From the NCBI GenBank assembly GCA_051453625.1, contig JBOZIK010000001.1, positions 121,307,528 through 121,341,971 on the forward strand: 34,444 nucleotides of DNA, in the 5' to 3' direction. A program made the translations under genes and the position numbers. This DNA is from Welwitschia mirabilis. Its lineage: Eukaryota; Gnetophyta; Gnetopsida; Welwitschiales. Positions 1-7,819 of this stretch are shown here, piece by piece; the stretch's first letter is position 1; each line of letters starts with the position of its first letter. Below the pieces are notes generated by a model that ran no database searches, was not told where the DNA came from, and saw nothing but the letters and a program-made list of their open reading frames with translations.

Positions 1-380
1 TGCAAGGTAATCTATGACTTGATTGTCATGTCTAGGAATAGCTAGGATTTCACATGCCTTAAATAAAGCAAGAAGCTTTGTTACTCTTCTAAGATATGCC
101 GCTAGGATTCCTGATCTAGCTTCGTATTTGCCTAAGACTTGGTTGACAAATAATTACGAGTCATCAAAAATGCATAATTTCTAAAACTTACTCAAATAGC
201 AAGCACGATTCCTCTTATTAAAGCCTCATATTCAGCAATGTTATTTTTGCAATGAAAATTCAGTTTAAAAGAAAATGGTAAACTTGTTTTGTTGTTGAGA
301 AAGAAGACTACTCCTGCAAATCCACCAATGCGGTTGGATGCGCCATCGAAAAACATCAATGCATCCCAATTATTTTTCAT
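1..380 (-). pseudogene. Second (archaeal-type) RNase H domain of the gypsy pol, broken and partial
   Basis: The minus strand encodes a block starting NNWDALMFFDGASN and continuing to NIAEYEALIRG. These hold the first catalytic Asp and the Glu of an RNase H fold. After an in-frame stop and a frame change near 190-195 the match resumes with FDDS (the next Asp position), then NQVLGKYEAR and IPRHDNQVIDYLA, which is the end of the domain. The 'AEYEAL' form is typical of the extra RNase H in Tat-type elements. In a working element it would remove RNA from the RNA-DNA hybrid. Stops make it non-functional, and the domain runs to the window edge. Confidence 0.85.
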
Positions 381-502
381 TTCACAATATGAATTTCTTC
401 ATCAAGAAACTGTTCATATTTACTAGAGGATTCACCTTCAGCTTCTATCGATCGATCTGCCATTTGTTCAATTATGCACTTTCCCTTGGCTGACTTTTGA
501 GA

Positions 503-602
503 NNNNNNNNNNNNNNNNNNNNNNNNNNNNNNNNNNNNNNNNNNNNNNNNNNNNNNNNNNNNNNNNNNNNNNNNNNNNNNNNNNNNNNNNNNNNNNNNNN
601 NN
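503..602. other. Assembly gap (100 N) between duplicated contig ends
   Basis: Exactly 100 N. The 49 bases before it (454-502) are repeated without change just after it (605-653). This indicates two overlapping contig ends scaffolded with a standard gap instead of being merged. Confidence 0.9.
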
Positions 603-604
603 TA

Positions 605-905
605 GATCTGCCATTTGTTCAATTATGCACTTTCCCTTGGCTGACTTTTGAGATTGGAATTCTAGGTTAAATTTAGCAAGAATTGATGCCCACATTGTTA
701 GACATGTGCTACTAGTAGAGTATTCAAGTAGATGTTTGAGAAAATTTTGATTATTAATCATGATTATTTTATTTATCATTATATAATGATAAAACTTTTG
801 TGAAGCGAAAACTAAACTCAAACATGCATTTTCTACTTCAGTGTAATTTTTCTCATATTGATGTAATGTTCTACTGATATAGTAACTTGGATGATCTCAA
901 TGTAA
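605..905 (-). pseudogene. First RNase H domain of the gypsy pol, broken
   Basis: Minus-strand translation gives YYISRTLHQYEKNYTEVENA, then CLSLVFASQKFYHYIM, and later SQKSAKGKCIIEQMAD. These match the retroviral-type RNase H that directly follows the RT in plant gypsy elements (the segment around the conserved 'Y..tEkE.LA' block through to the tether before the second RNase H). A stop lies just upstream of the YYISR block, near 900. The domain sits between the RT connection (972-1310) and the second RNase H (1-380), as expected for a Tat-like pol. It is not functional as read. Confidence 0.8.
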
Positions 906-971
906 CTCATTGTGTTAAAAGATCATTGCACTAAGTGATGATGATGTATATGCTAAGTAAAGGTAAAATGT

Positions 972-1310
972 CTAATCGAGCTTAAGCGGACTTAGAACAA
1001 GGGTGGATGTCAAATATTCCTTGATTCTATCAAAAGCCTTTTGACAATTTTCATTCCACTTGAATTGGTTGTATTTCTTAAGTAAATGCATAAATGGTTC
1101 ACATTGATCTGCGAGAGTTAAAATTAATTGACGTATTACTTGTAGCCTACCTTGGAGACTACGTAATTGTTTCAAGTTGCATAGTGATGGCATATCTATA
1201 ATTGCCTTAATCTTATCAGGATAGATTTCTATGCCTCGTTTCGATACCATGAATCCTAAGAGTTTTCCTGATGGCACACCAAATACACATTTCTTCAGGG
1301 TTTAAGCACA
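972..1310 (-). pseudogene. Gypsy reverse transcriptase, thumb/connection segment
   Basis: The 101-residue open stretch on the minus strand begins with GKLLGFMVSKRGIEIYPDKI. It continues with QLRSLQGRLQVIRQLI, a C-EPFMHLLKK block and a W-x7-AFDRIKEYL block. This is the standard thumb and connection region after the YxDD motif in Ty3/gypsy RTs. It abuts RNase H downstream. The upstream part (CVFGVPS) is reached just right of 1277, in line with the palm at 1370-1660 but separated from it by frame breaks. Confidence 0.88.
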
Positions 1311-1369
1311 AATTATATTATCTTGCTTACATGAACAATTTATTTAGGTCATTAGGATGATTGATAATT

Positions 1370-1660
1370 ATCTTTGACTTAATCACAACATCATCAACAT
1401 AGCCTTCCATGTTGCAGTGAATCATATTATAAAAGATATGTGTCATTGCATGCTGGTAGGTTGCACCAGCATTTTTTAATATGAAGGACATCATAATGTA
1501 ATAGAAGAGATCCCATGGTATTATAAAAATTATTTTGTGCTAGTATTCAGTAAAAGATAATCATCCTTTAATGTAACCTTATTTAAATCATGATAATCAA
1601 TGCAAATCCTGATCTAGCCATTCTTCTTTGGAATGACCACCATATTGGATAGCCAATATG
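1370..1660 (-). pseudogene. Gypsy reverse transcriptase palm, with YVDD, internally deleted
   Basis: The minus strand shows MVVIPKKNG, a stop, IRICIDYHDLNK and LKDDY, which are the first RT blocks. After a break it continues with IIPWDLFYYIMMSFILKNAG, ATYQHAMTHIFYNMIH and EGYVDDVVIKSK. YVDD, the catalytic pair of Asp residues, lies at 1390-1401. The stretch that should carry the first catalytic Asp (between the LKDDY and IIPW blocks) is missing. About 60 residues have been lost in a deletion around 1550-1590, so the enzyme cannot work. Confidence 0.85.
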
Positions 1661-1749
1661 GTCGGATAAAATGGGCAGTCAAGAGACGCTCTAGATCTTG
1701 TTTCACTACTAATGCAAGGCGAGGATTTAGCTTTCTAACCTTTTATCTC

Positions 1750-2042
1750 ACCAGGATCGAATTTGGTTTTAGAATAATGTTATGCATAATGATTAATTTG
1801 TCGATTCCTGGCATGTCTTTGTAATGCCAAGCAAAGATGTCTTTATTAGAAGATAGCACATTTTCGAGATCAGTTTTGGTTTGTTGTTGTAGTTGTTTAT
1901 TAATCTTAAAAGATTTTTCTCAACTAATGGAATCTATGAGGAAGTCATATGTTGTGACATCCTACTGTTTTGTTAGAGATGATTTCATGTTTTGTGACTT
2001 CATTGTTTCATATGCCTCAGAGTTCTCATCCATTTGTTCTTG
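1750..2042 (-). pseudogene. Gypsy protease-RT linker segment
   Basis: Minus-strand translation contains NKDIFAWHYKDMPGID followed by an IMHNIILKP block. The 'D-FAW-x-DMPGID' signature marks the linker just before the RT in plant Ty3/gypsy polyproteins. Upstream in the same strand an acidic DENSEAYE stretch is readable, with an in-frame stop. It joins the RT start at about 1660 through a frame-broken PNSILVR/KVRKLNPR region. Small + strand open frames over it are antisense shadows. Confidence 0.8.
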
Positions 2043-2504
2043 ATTTGAGAAGATACAAGGCTTCCCTAAAAAATTGCTATAATCAGAATTGACAAGATTG
2101 AGATCTACATACCTTTCGATAGGTTGATCATTAATAGTAAAATGTAGGGATGTGTTTAATTGACTCCTTATTGTGATGTCCTACAAATCAAGAAAATGAC
2201 ATAAAAACAACAACAATGAGGGGCAAACTAAAACAAGACACGGAAAAACATGTAAAACTATTTTAATTAAAAGATTGAAAAACAAAACATAAACAATTGT
2301 AGAAAATACTTTACTCTTTTATTTTTGTATCAAAAAAAAGTTTCCAAAACATGATTCTTTAAAAATGTTTATATGTAATGTGATAGGTAGAGGCTTACTC
2401 AGCCATCAAAACTTTGCTTGGATGGACAAACTTATTTTGTGTGAGGTAGTTCGATTCTCAAGGACTTTGTCCTTTGTGTTTTACCTAGATAAATAGGTAA
2501 GCAT

Positions 2505-2725
2505 TTTTTTTCTTTTTTTCTTTTATTGTTATCTATTTTTTATCTCTTTTTTTTTGTTCCTTTCCTTTTTTTTTTTAGTATATTTCTTGTATATACACAT
2601 ATGTACATGTTTTGTTTTTGTTCTTTGACTTCTTTTTTTTTTTTTTGATTGTTTTAAGTTTTTTTTTTTTTTTGGTTTTGAATAAAGGTTTTCTTTGTTG
2701 TTTTTTTTTTTTTTTTCGAGAGAGA
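2505..2725. repeat. T-rich low-complexity tract
   Basis: About 220 bases of long T runs broken by short TTC, TTG and TTA words, in several homopolymer blocks of 8-17 T. It lies in the gypsy remnant between the linker and protease copy 1. It may mark an old poly(A) end on the minus strand. A Lys-rich minus-strand frame here is only the antisense of the T runs. Confidence 0.8.
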
Positions 2726-2869
2726 GTTTAAAATCATGAGCTAATTGGAAAATCATTGGAGAGGAATGGAATCCATCCTGTGTCTAAAATTGAAGTGTCA
2801 AAAATGGGTGAGACATTCATCTTATAAGGATCCACTAGATAATATTCAAAATATAAGAAGGAAATAGTT

Positions 2870-3219
2870 ATCTTCTCAGATGTGGAGGGTAGGAGAAGAT
2901 GATGCTGATGATGATTTTACATTTTCCATAGTATGATTACATTCTAATGGCATTGAAATTTTAGAGCCCATAAATTTTAGCTTTTGATGGGGTAAAGATA
3001 TGATTTCCCTCATGTCCATTATCCAAGGATGTCTTAGTAATAAATTAAATGCTGTTGTATTGTCTATTATATGAAATTCAGTATTGTTGATCTTTTGAGC
3101 CACTTAGATAGGTAAAGTAACTGTCCCTTTTGATTTATCCTTATGGTCATTAAATCCTCTAATTGTCACACTTTTCTTTTCATTTAAAAGATAATCCATT
3201 TTGAGCTTCTCAAGGCATG
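2870..3219 (-). pseudogene. Gypsy retropepsin segment, copy 1
   Basis: The minus-strand frame reads INNTEFHIIDNTTAFNLLLR, then HPWIMDMREIISLPHQKLKF and a Ser-rich tail. 'F.I.D....NLLLG.PWI' is the C-terminal half of plant gypsy retropepsins. Here the usual G after LLL is R. The N-terminal active-site part is cut by the gap at 3220. Sequence and gene order are closely similar to copy 2 at 3568-4040. Confidence 0.75.
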
Positions 3220-3319
3220 NNNNNNNNNNNNNNNNNNNNNNNNNNNNNNNNNNNNNNNNNNNNNNNNNNNNNNNNNNNNNNNNNNNNNNNNNNNNNNNNN
3301 NNNNNNNNNNNNNNNNNNN
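3220..3319. other. Assembly gap (100 N)
   Basis: A standard 100-N spacer. The left side ends in the middle of protease copy 1. The right side (3320-3567) is unrelated AT-rich sequence with no recognised feature, so the join cannot be trusted. Confidence 0.95.
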
Positions 3320-3567
3320 AGTATTTATGATTAATTACCTTAAAGTCATTATTACATTTACTCTTACTTGCTTAAGACTAATCCCAATTTCTAGTTAACT
3401 TATTATCTTTTGGTATTCTTCCCTTTTACTACTTTCTTTACCGTCTTGTAACGTGGTGAAAATCTATTTTCTAATGCCATTACCTTTCACTCCTTTTTCT
3501 TTGTTTACCATTCCTTATACCCTAACATTCCTTATCCATTTTCATGCTTATGGTTAAATGTTAATGA

Positions 3568-4040
3568 TCATTCCTCGCCTCTCGGATCATGTTCAAAATG
3601 TAAAAAGGGGATAGTCATCTTCTCAGATACAGATGGTAGTGATGGAGAAGATGATGTCAATGGTGCTTTCACATTTGTCACTGTATGATTATGTTCTAAT
3701 GGCACTGAAATTTTAGAGCCTACAAATTTTAGCTTTTGATGGGGTAGAGATATGATTTCCCCCATGTCCATTATCCATAGACATCCTAGTAATAAATTAA
3801 ATGTTGCTGCATTATCTATTATGTGGAATTTAGTGTTATTAACCTTTTGAGTTACTTTGATAGGTAAAGTAATTATCCCCTTTAATTTGTCCTCATGGTT
3901 ATTAAATCCTTTAATCATCACACCTTTCTTTGTATTTAAAAGATGAACCATTTTGAGCTTCTCAAGACATGATAAACCTATCACATTTAGTTCAGCTTCA
4001 CAATCAATAAAAGCTCTACTTACTTTGGTAGGCCCAATGT
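3568..4040 (-). pseudogene. Gypsy retropepsin segment, copy 2
   Basis: Minus-strand translation begins RAFIDCEAELNVIGLSCLEK, runs through GFNNHEDKLKGIITLPIKV and VNNTKFHIIDNAATFNLLLG, and ends in SLPHQKLKFVGSKI. This is a nearly whole gypsy aspartic protease. The active-site triplet, normally D-[ST/C]-G, reads D-C-E, so the key Gly is lost and the enzyme would be inactive. It is a longer version of copy 1 (2870-3219). Together they show a duplicated protease-linker segment in direct orientation about 790 bp apart. Confidence 0.78.
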
Positions 4041-4437
4041 TTACAGATATGTAGGGCAGTTCAGTAACAATTATCTTCTTAAGAGTTGTAGAAATCTAAT
4101 GATGTGAGAAGTGAATTGTTTCTTCATTTTCGTTACTTTTTTAGGCATGTACCTTCTTTGAAGTAGTTCTTTTCTTGTGTGGTTAATTTTAATTGGAAGA
4201 TGCTTTTAAACTCAAATGCTCCTCGCATATCCTTTCAAATGTAAGTTTATGGGGTTCAAAGTTTTCAATGAGTGAGGTTAGATATTGATATGCCTCCTCT
4301 ACTTTAAAGGCAAGCGTCTGTGTTGGTGTATGTGATTGAGGGGTAGGACGAGTTTGAGAATATTCTACTTAAACCATCACTTCTAATTTTTCCTTATTTT
4401 CTTGAATGACTTGCTCTAATGGTTTTTTGTATTGATT

Positions 4438-4660
4438 TTATATTACTAAAATTGCATAGGGACTGTCATCATTTTGAAACACTGCATTCTGTGGTGATTG
4501 TGATGTAGGAGGTTGAGTAGGAAAAGGGTTCTTATAAATTTCAAGTTGTTCATTAACAGCTGCTAAGATAGTATCGAATTTTATATCCTTCATATTTTCA
4601 ATGATGTCTTGGACAATGTGTTTTAAGTTGAAACAATTATCCATATGATTCCAGGTAGAT
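4438..4660 (-). pseudogene. Gypsy gag C-terminal fragment
   Basis: The minus strand reads WNHMDNCFNLKHIVQDIIEN, then MKDIKF and a Pro/Gln-rich tail (PFPTQPPTSQSPQN). It resembles the 'H-x-x-x-x-C-x-L-K-H-x-I-Q-D-L-I' block at the end of Tat-type gag proteins, just before protease. Homology stops abruptly at about 4650, where the 90-bp repeat module (4648-4737) begins, so the rest of gag is absent. The first residues of the longer open frame come from that repeat and not from gag. Confidence 0.65.
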
Positions 4661-4737
4661 AGTAAGTATCGCACAATGCTTCGCAGCATTAGGGCCCATG
4701 CAAACTTACGGTAACAGATACTAAGGTGTAAAGTTTT
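4648..4737 (-). repeat. 90-bp module shared with the intronic SINE, inverted
   Basis: The reverse complement of this segment matches 18650-18739 at 88 of 90 positions. At 18650 the module follows a tRNA-like head with A and B boxes; here the head is missing. It ends precisely where gag homology starts. It is either a 5'-truncated SINE copy or an independent repeat used by both loci. Confidence 0.85.
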
Positions 4738-4907
4738 GTGGATAGTATGTCAACTTTTTCAACAATGATATGGTATTTAAGGAAGATAAATTTAACATTA
4801 TAAAGTATAATTATTAGGAGAGATAGAAGTAGAAGCCACTTTAAAATATAAAATAGATGTATTGAAGAACTAAGCTTCTTGTTCAAGTTTCAAGAACAAA
4901 ACTTTTT

Positions 4908-4921
4908 AAGAGGTGGAGAAA
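4908..4921 (+). promoter_or_regulatory. Polypurine tract before a gypsy-type LTR
   Basis: AAGAGGTGGAGAAA directly precedes TGTCACGTCG. A purine run followed at once by TG is the primer site for plus-strand DNA synthesis at the start of a 3' LTR. TGTCACG is a common start of plant gypsy LTRs. The 200 bp upstream show no readable pol on this strand. Confidence 0.6.
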
Positions 4922-6472
4922 TGTCACGTCGAAATTTTTTAAGTTCAAATATTTAGCTTAAAAATTTAATTAAAATAATTTTATTATTTTAGAGTCTTCA
5001 AGCTAGTTTAATTATTGCATGTATTTACTTCTTGATTTTCATTAATGTAATTTTATCGTGGAAATTTTATGCAATAATACATCACATTTTGTAGTAGTTA
5101 TAATATTACTCTTGTTAAAAATTCTTATGATTTAGTTATGATTCTTGTGGTTAAAATTTTGTAACTGTGCACATATATCTAGAAAATAGTTTAAAGATGG
5201 TCTTTTGAAATTTCTCATTATTTTAATAATTGCATGATGGACATCCCTATTTATTGTTATGATATTAATGCACCCAGTGACTTAGCAAGGAATGGAATAA
5301 TGATGTTTACTGAATCTTGGCAAGGAAGCCTTCACTATCAAACCTTGGAGCTTGGATAAGCTTTCAAACCTTTGAGCTTGGAATCTTCGAGAGTTTTCAA
5401 ATCTTCATTTTAATTTGAATATGATTGTATGATTTAATCTATTTTCTTGTATGGTTCTTATGTTCTTTCATTTTAGTCTTGCATGGCTTATGGTTCTTCA
5501 ATTCTTTTCTTATATCATTTTTAATTCTTCAAATCCTTTCTTGTATGGCTTATGGTTTTTTGATTCCTTTCTTGTATGGTTTGCAGTTCTTCGATTATTT
5601 TCTTATATGGTTATAGTCTTTCATTATTTCTTTGTATGCTTCTTGTATTTTATTTCCTATATGTTTCAATTAATTCTTGCATCTTTTACATGTTTCATAA
5701 ATTTTTCTTGCTTGTTCTTGTAAGTCTTTTTATGCATGTATTAACTTGGCTATGAACATAATTCTATGCTTAAAACTTATAAAGTGACTAAATTATATGG
5801 CCATAGGGGTTGGGCCACCTGAGGGGCTTCCATTGGTCATGGAAGTGAGCTGTTAGAGTGATTAGGATGATGTTTGTAACCTATCTAGTTGTTCATGACA
5901 CGATGTCATTGTGGCTTCAGAGGGTTTATTCCATCTAAAGGGTTTCTATTGGCTGTAGGAATGAACCTGTAAACAAAGGGGTATTTTTGACACCCTTCTA
6001 ATAGAGCATTCTATCATTGTATATTCTTGAATTACTGAGATTTGAAAATATGTATCCAGATTATTGTATCTGATATGAGGTATTGATCATTCGATTTTCT
6101 TGAGGATCCCTTCTTAAGCTTGGAAAACCCCTTACCTAAGACCTTTTTATGGACCGTACTAGGAACTATGAAGTTTATAGTTCTCACACCATGTTGTTTA
6201 CATTTAATAGGTGGTTGAGTGAAGCATAGAAAAGGTTGATCTATCTTATCGAGAAGGGCATTTGAAATGTTGATTTTTCTAGCTTATGCATGAAAAATTC
6301 TAAAAATAGAGTAATTTGTTCATCCTTATAAATTTTAATCTATTATATGTTATGGTTGACCTTTGAAATATGATGTCAATATGATACTTATGCTATTCTA
6401 GAATTAAAGAAGAGTCTATTTTCTCTTGTATTTAAACATTATGTGAGTTATTTATCTTCTCTACCTTCAAAA
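4922..6472 (+). mobile_element. Gypsy-type LTR, copy A
   Basis: Starts with TGTCACGTCG after a polypurine tract. From 5092 to 6472 it matches 6581-7819 in the same orientation through many blocks, such as the segment with 'CACCCAGTGAC' near 5270, the 'GGCTTCAGAGGGTTTATTCC' block near 5910, and the end at the gap. Copy A lacks about 160 bp around the promoter that copy B has. Instead it carries a run of imperfect repeats at 5440-5660. No coding capacity is seen; small hydrophobic open frames are by-products of the T-rich repeats. The 3' end is hidden by the gap. Confidence 0.65.
5440..5660 (+). repeat. Imperfect tandem repeat in LTR copy A
   Basis: Several degenerate units of the form TTCTTGTATGGCTTATGGTT plus a TTCTTCGATTCC-like half follow one another, with spacing of roughly 30-60 bp. 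The block is absent from LTR copy B, so it expanded or was lost after the copies separated. It generates meaningless Phe/Leu-rich frames. Confidence 0.65.
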
Positions 6473-6572
6473 NNNNNNNNNNNNNNNNNNNNNNNNNNNN
6501 NNNNNNNNNNNNNNNNNNNNNNNNNNNNNNNNNNNNNNNNNNNNNNNNNNNNNNNNNNNNNNNNNNNNNNNN
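6473..6572. other. Assembly gap (100 N) between two LTR copies
   Basis: A standard 100-N spacer exactly at the junction of LTR copies A and B. An internal region of unknown size may be missing here. Confidence 0.95.
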
Positions 6573-7819
6573 ATTTTTTTAGTAGTTATAATATTACCCT
6601 TGTTGAAAATTTTTATGATTTAATCATGATTCTTGTGATTAAAATTTTGTAACTGTTACACTTTTATTTGTAGAATTATTTAAATGAGGTTTTGGAAAAA
6701 AAATTTATTGTAAAAATTTCATGAAGAGCATTGTTATTTATTGTTGAGATATAAATACACCCAGTGACCTGACAAGGAATGGAATAAGGGTGGTTGCTGA
6801 CTCTTTATCAACTTTTTCTACCTCGACCATCCTCCTTTATGATGTTTTGTCTTCATATTCTCATGACCATTCACATTCCACCAAACCTTAGTTATAAATA
6901 AGACCTTCTTTCCCCTTTCACATCACTTTTGTTTTTGGAGAAGCCTTTGCTACTAAACCTTAGAGCTTGGATAAGCCTTCGAACCTTCGAGCCTTAGAAT
7001 CTTTGAAAGTCTTCGAATCTTCATTTTTGCATGTTCCAATTAATTCTTGCATCTTTTACATGTTCATGGATTTTCCTTGCTTGATCTTATGAGTCTTCTT
7101 ATGCATGTAATGTCTTGATTATTCTAATTTTAAAACTTGCTAAGTAATCAAACTATGCAGCTTCAGGGGGCTGGGCCACTTGAAGGGCTCCCATTGGCCA
7201 TGGAAGTGAGCTGTCAGAGTGATCACTGTGATGTTTGTGACCCATCTAGTTGTGCATGACATGTGGCTTCAGAGGGTTTATCCTATCTGAAGGGTTCTTA
7301 TTGGTCATAAGAATGAATCTCTAGATAAATGGGCATTTTTTACACCTTTCTGATAGAGCATTTTATCACTATATATTCTTATGAGTATTGAGACTTGAAA
7401 ATGTGTTTCTAGATTATTGCATTTGGTATGAGGTATTAGTAACATTTGATTTTCTTGAGGATCCCTTCTTAAGCTTGGAAAACCCCTCATCTCAGACATT
7501 GCCATAGACCATATTGGGAACTATGAAGATTACAGTTCTACATCATGTTGTTTGTGTTTAACAGGTGGTTGAGTGGATCACAGAAAAAGCTGATTTGTCT
7601 TGCCAAGAACGACATTTGAAATGTTGATTCTTCTAGCTTGTGCATGAATAATTGTAAAAATAGAGTAATTTGTTCATCCTTGTAATATATTACATGTTAT
7701 GGTGGACGTTTGAGTTATGATGTCAATATGATACTTGTGCTCTCCTAGAATTAAAGAAGGGTTCATTTTCTCTTGTATTTAAACATTATGTGAGTTATTT
7801 ATCTTCTCTACCTTCAAAA
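6573..7819 (+). mobile_element. Gypsy-type LTR, copy B
   Basis: Direct repeat of copy A, clear from 6581 (matching 5092) to 7819 (matching 6472). The 5' end is lost in the gap. Unlike copy A it keeps a promoter-like block with TATAAATA at 6893-6900 followed by a pyrimidine-rich stretch. That supports + orientation and LTR identity. Divergence between A and B is plainly visible by eye, so insertion is old if they are the two ends of one element. No gene is contained. Confidence 0.65.
6893..6900 (+). promoter_or_regulatory. TATA box of LTR copy B
   Basis: TATAAATA, followed within 30 bp by a C/T-rich segment, inside a block present only in LTR copy B. The position is suitable for an LTR U3 promoter. 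The equivalent region of copy A is deleted. Confidence 0.5.

Larger units (their letters stand above)
1..4660 (-). mobile_element. Decayed Ty3/gypsy retrotransposon, Tat-like lineage
   Basis: Read from high to low coordinates on the minus strand, the segment shows the usual gypsy order: end of gag, retropepsin, protease-RT linker, reverse transcriptase, RNase H, and a second RNase H. Integrase would lie left of the window. Two RNase H domains after the RT are characteristic of the Tat/Ogre lineage. The RT block with NAGATYQ and YVDD also resembles that lineage. Every domain carries stops, frameshifts or deletions, so the element is inactive. The protease region occurs twice (2870-3219 and 3568-4040), which implies a tandem duplication, nesting of two relatives, or misassembly around the 3220-3319 gap. 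No LTR belonging to this element is visible. Confidence 0.85.

Noticed and set aside
2529-2756. Lys-rich 75-codon minus-strand frame
   Set aside because: Produced by poly-T tracts; composition is low complexity with no motif.
5425-5723. Two overlapping hydrophobic frames that look like membrane proteins
   Set aside because: They arise from T-rich imperfect tandem repeats in LTR copy A and are absent from copy B.
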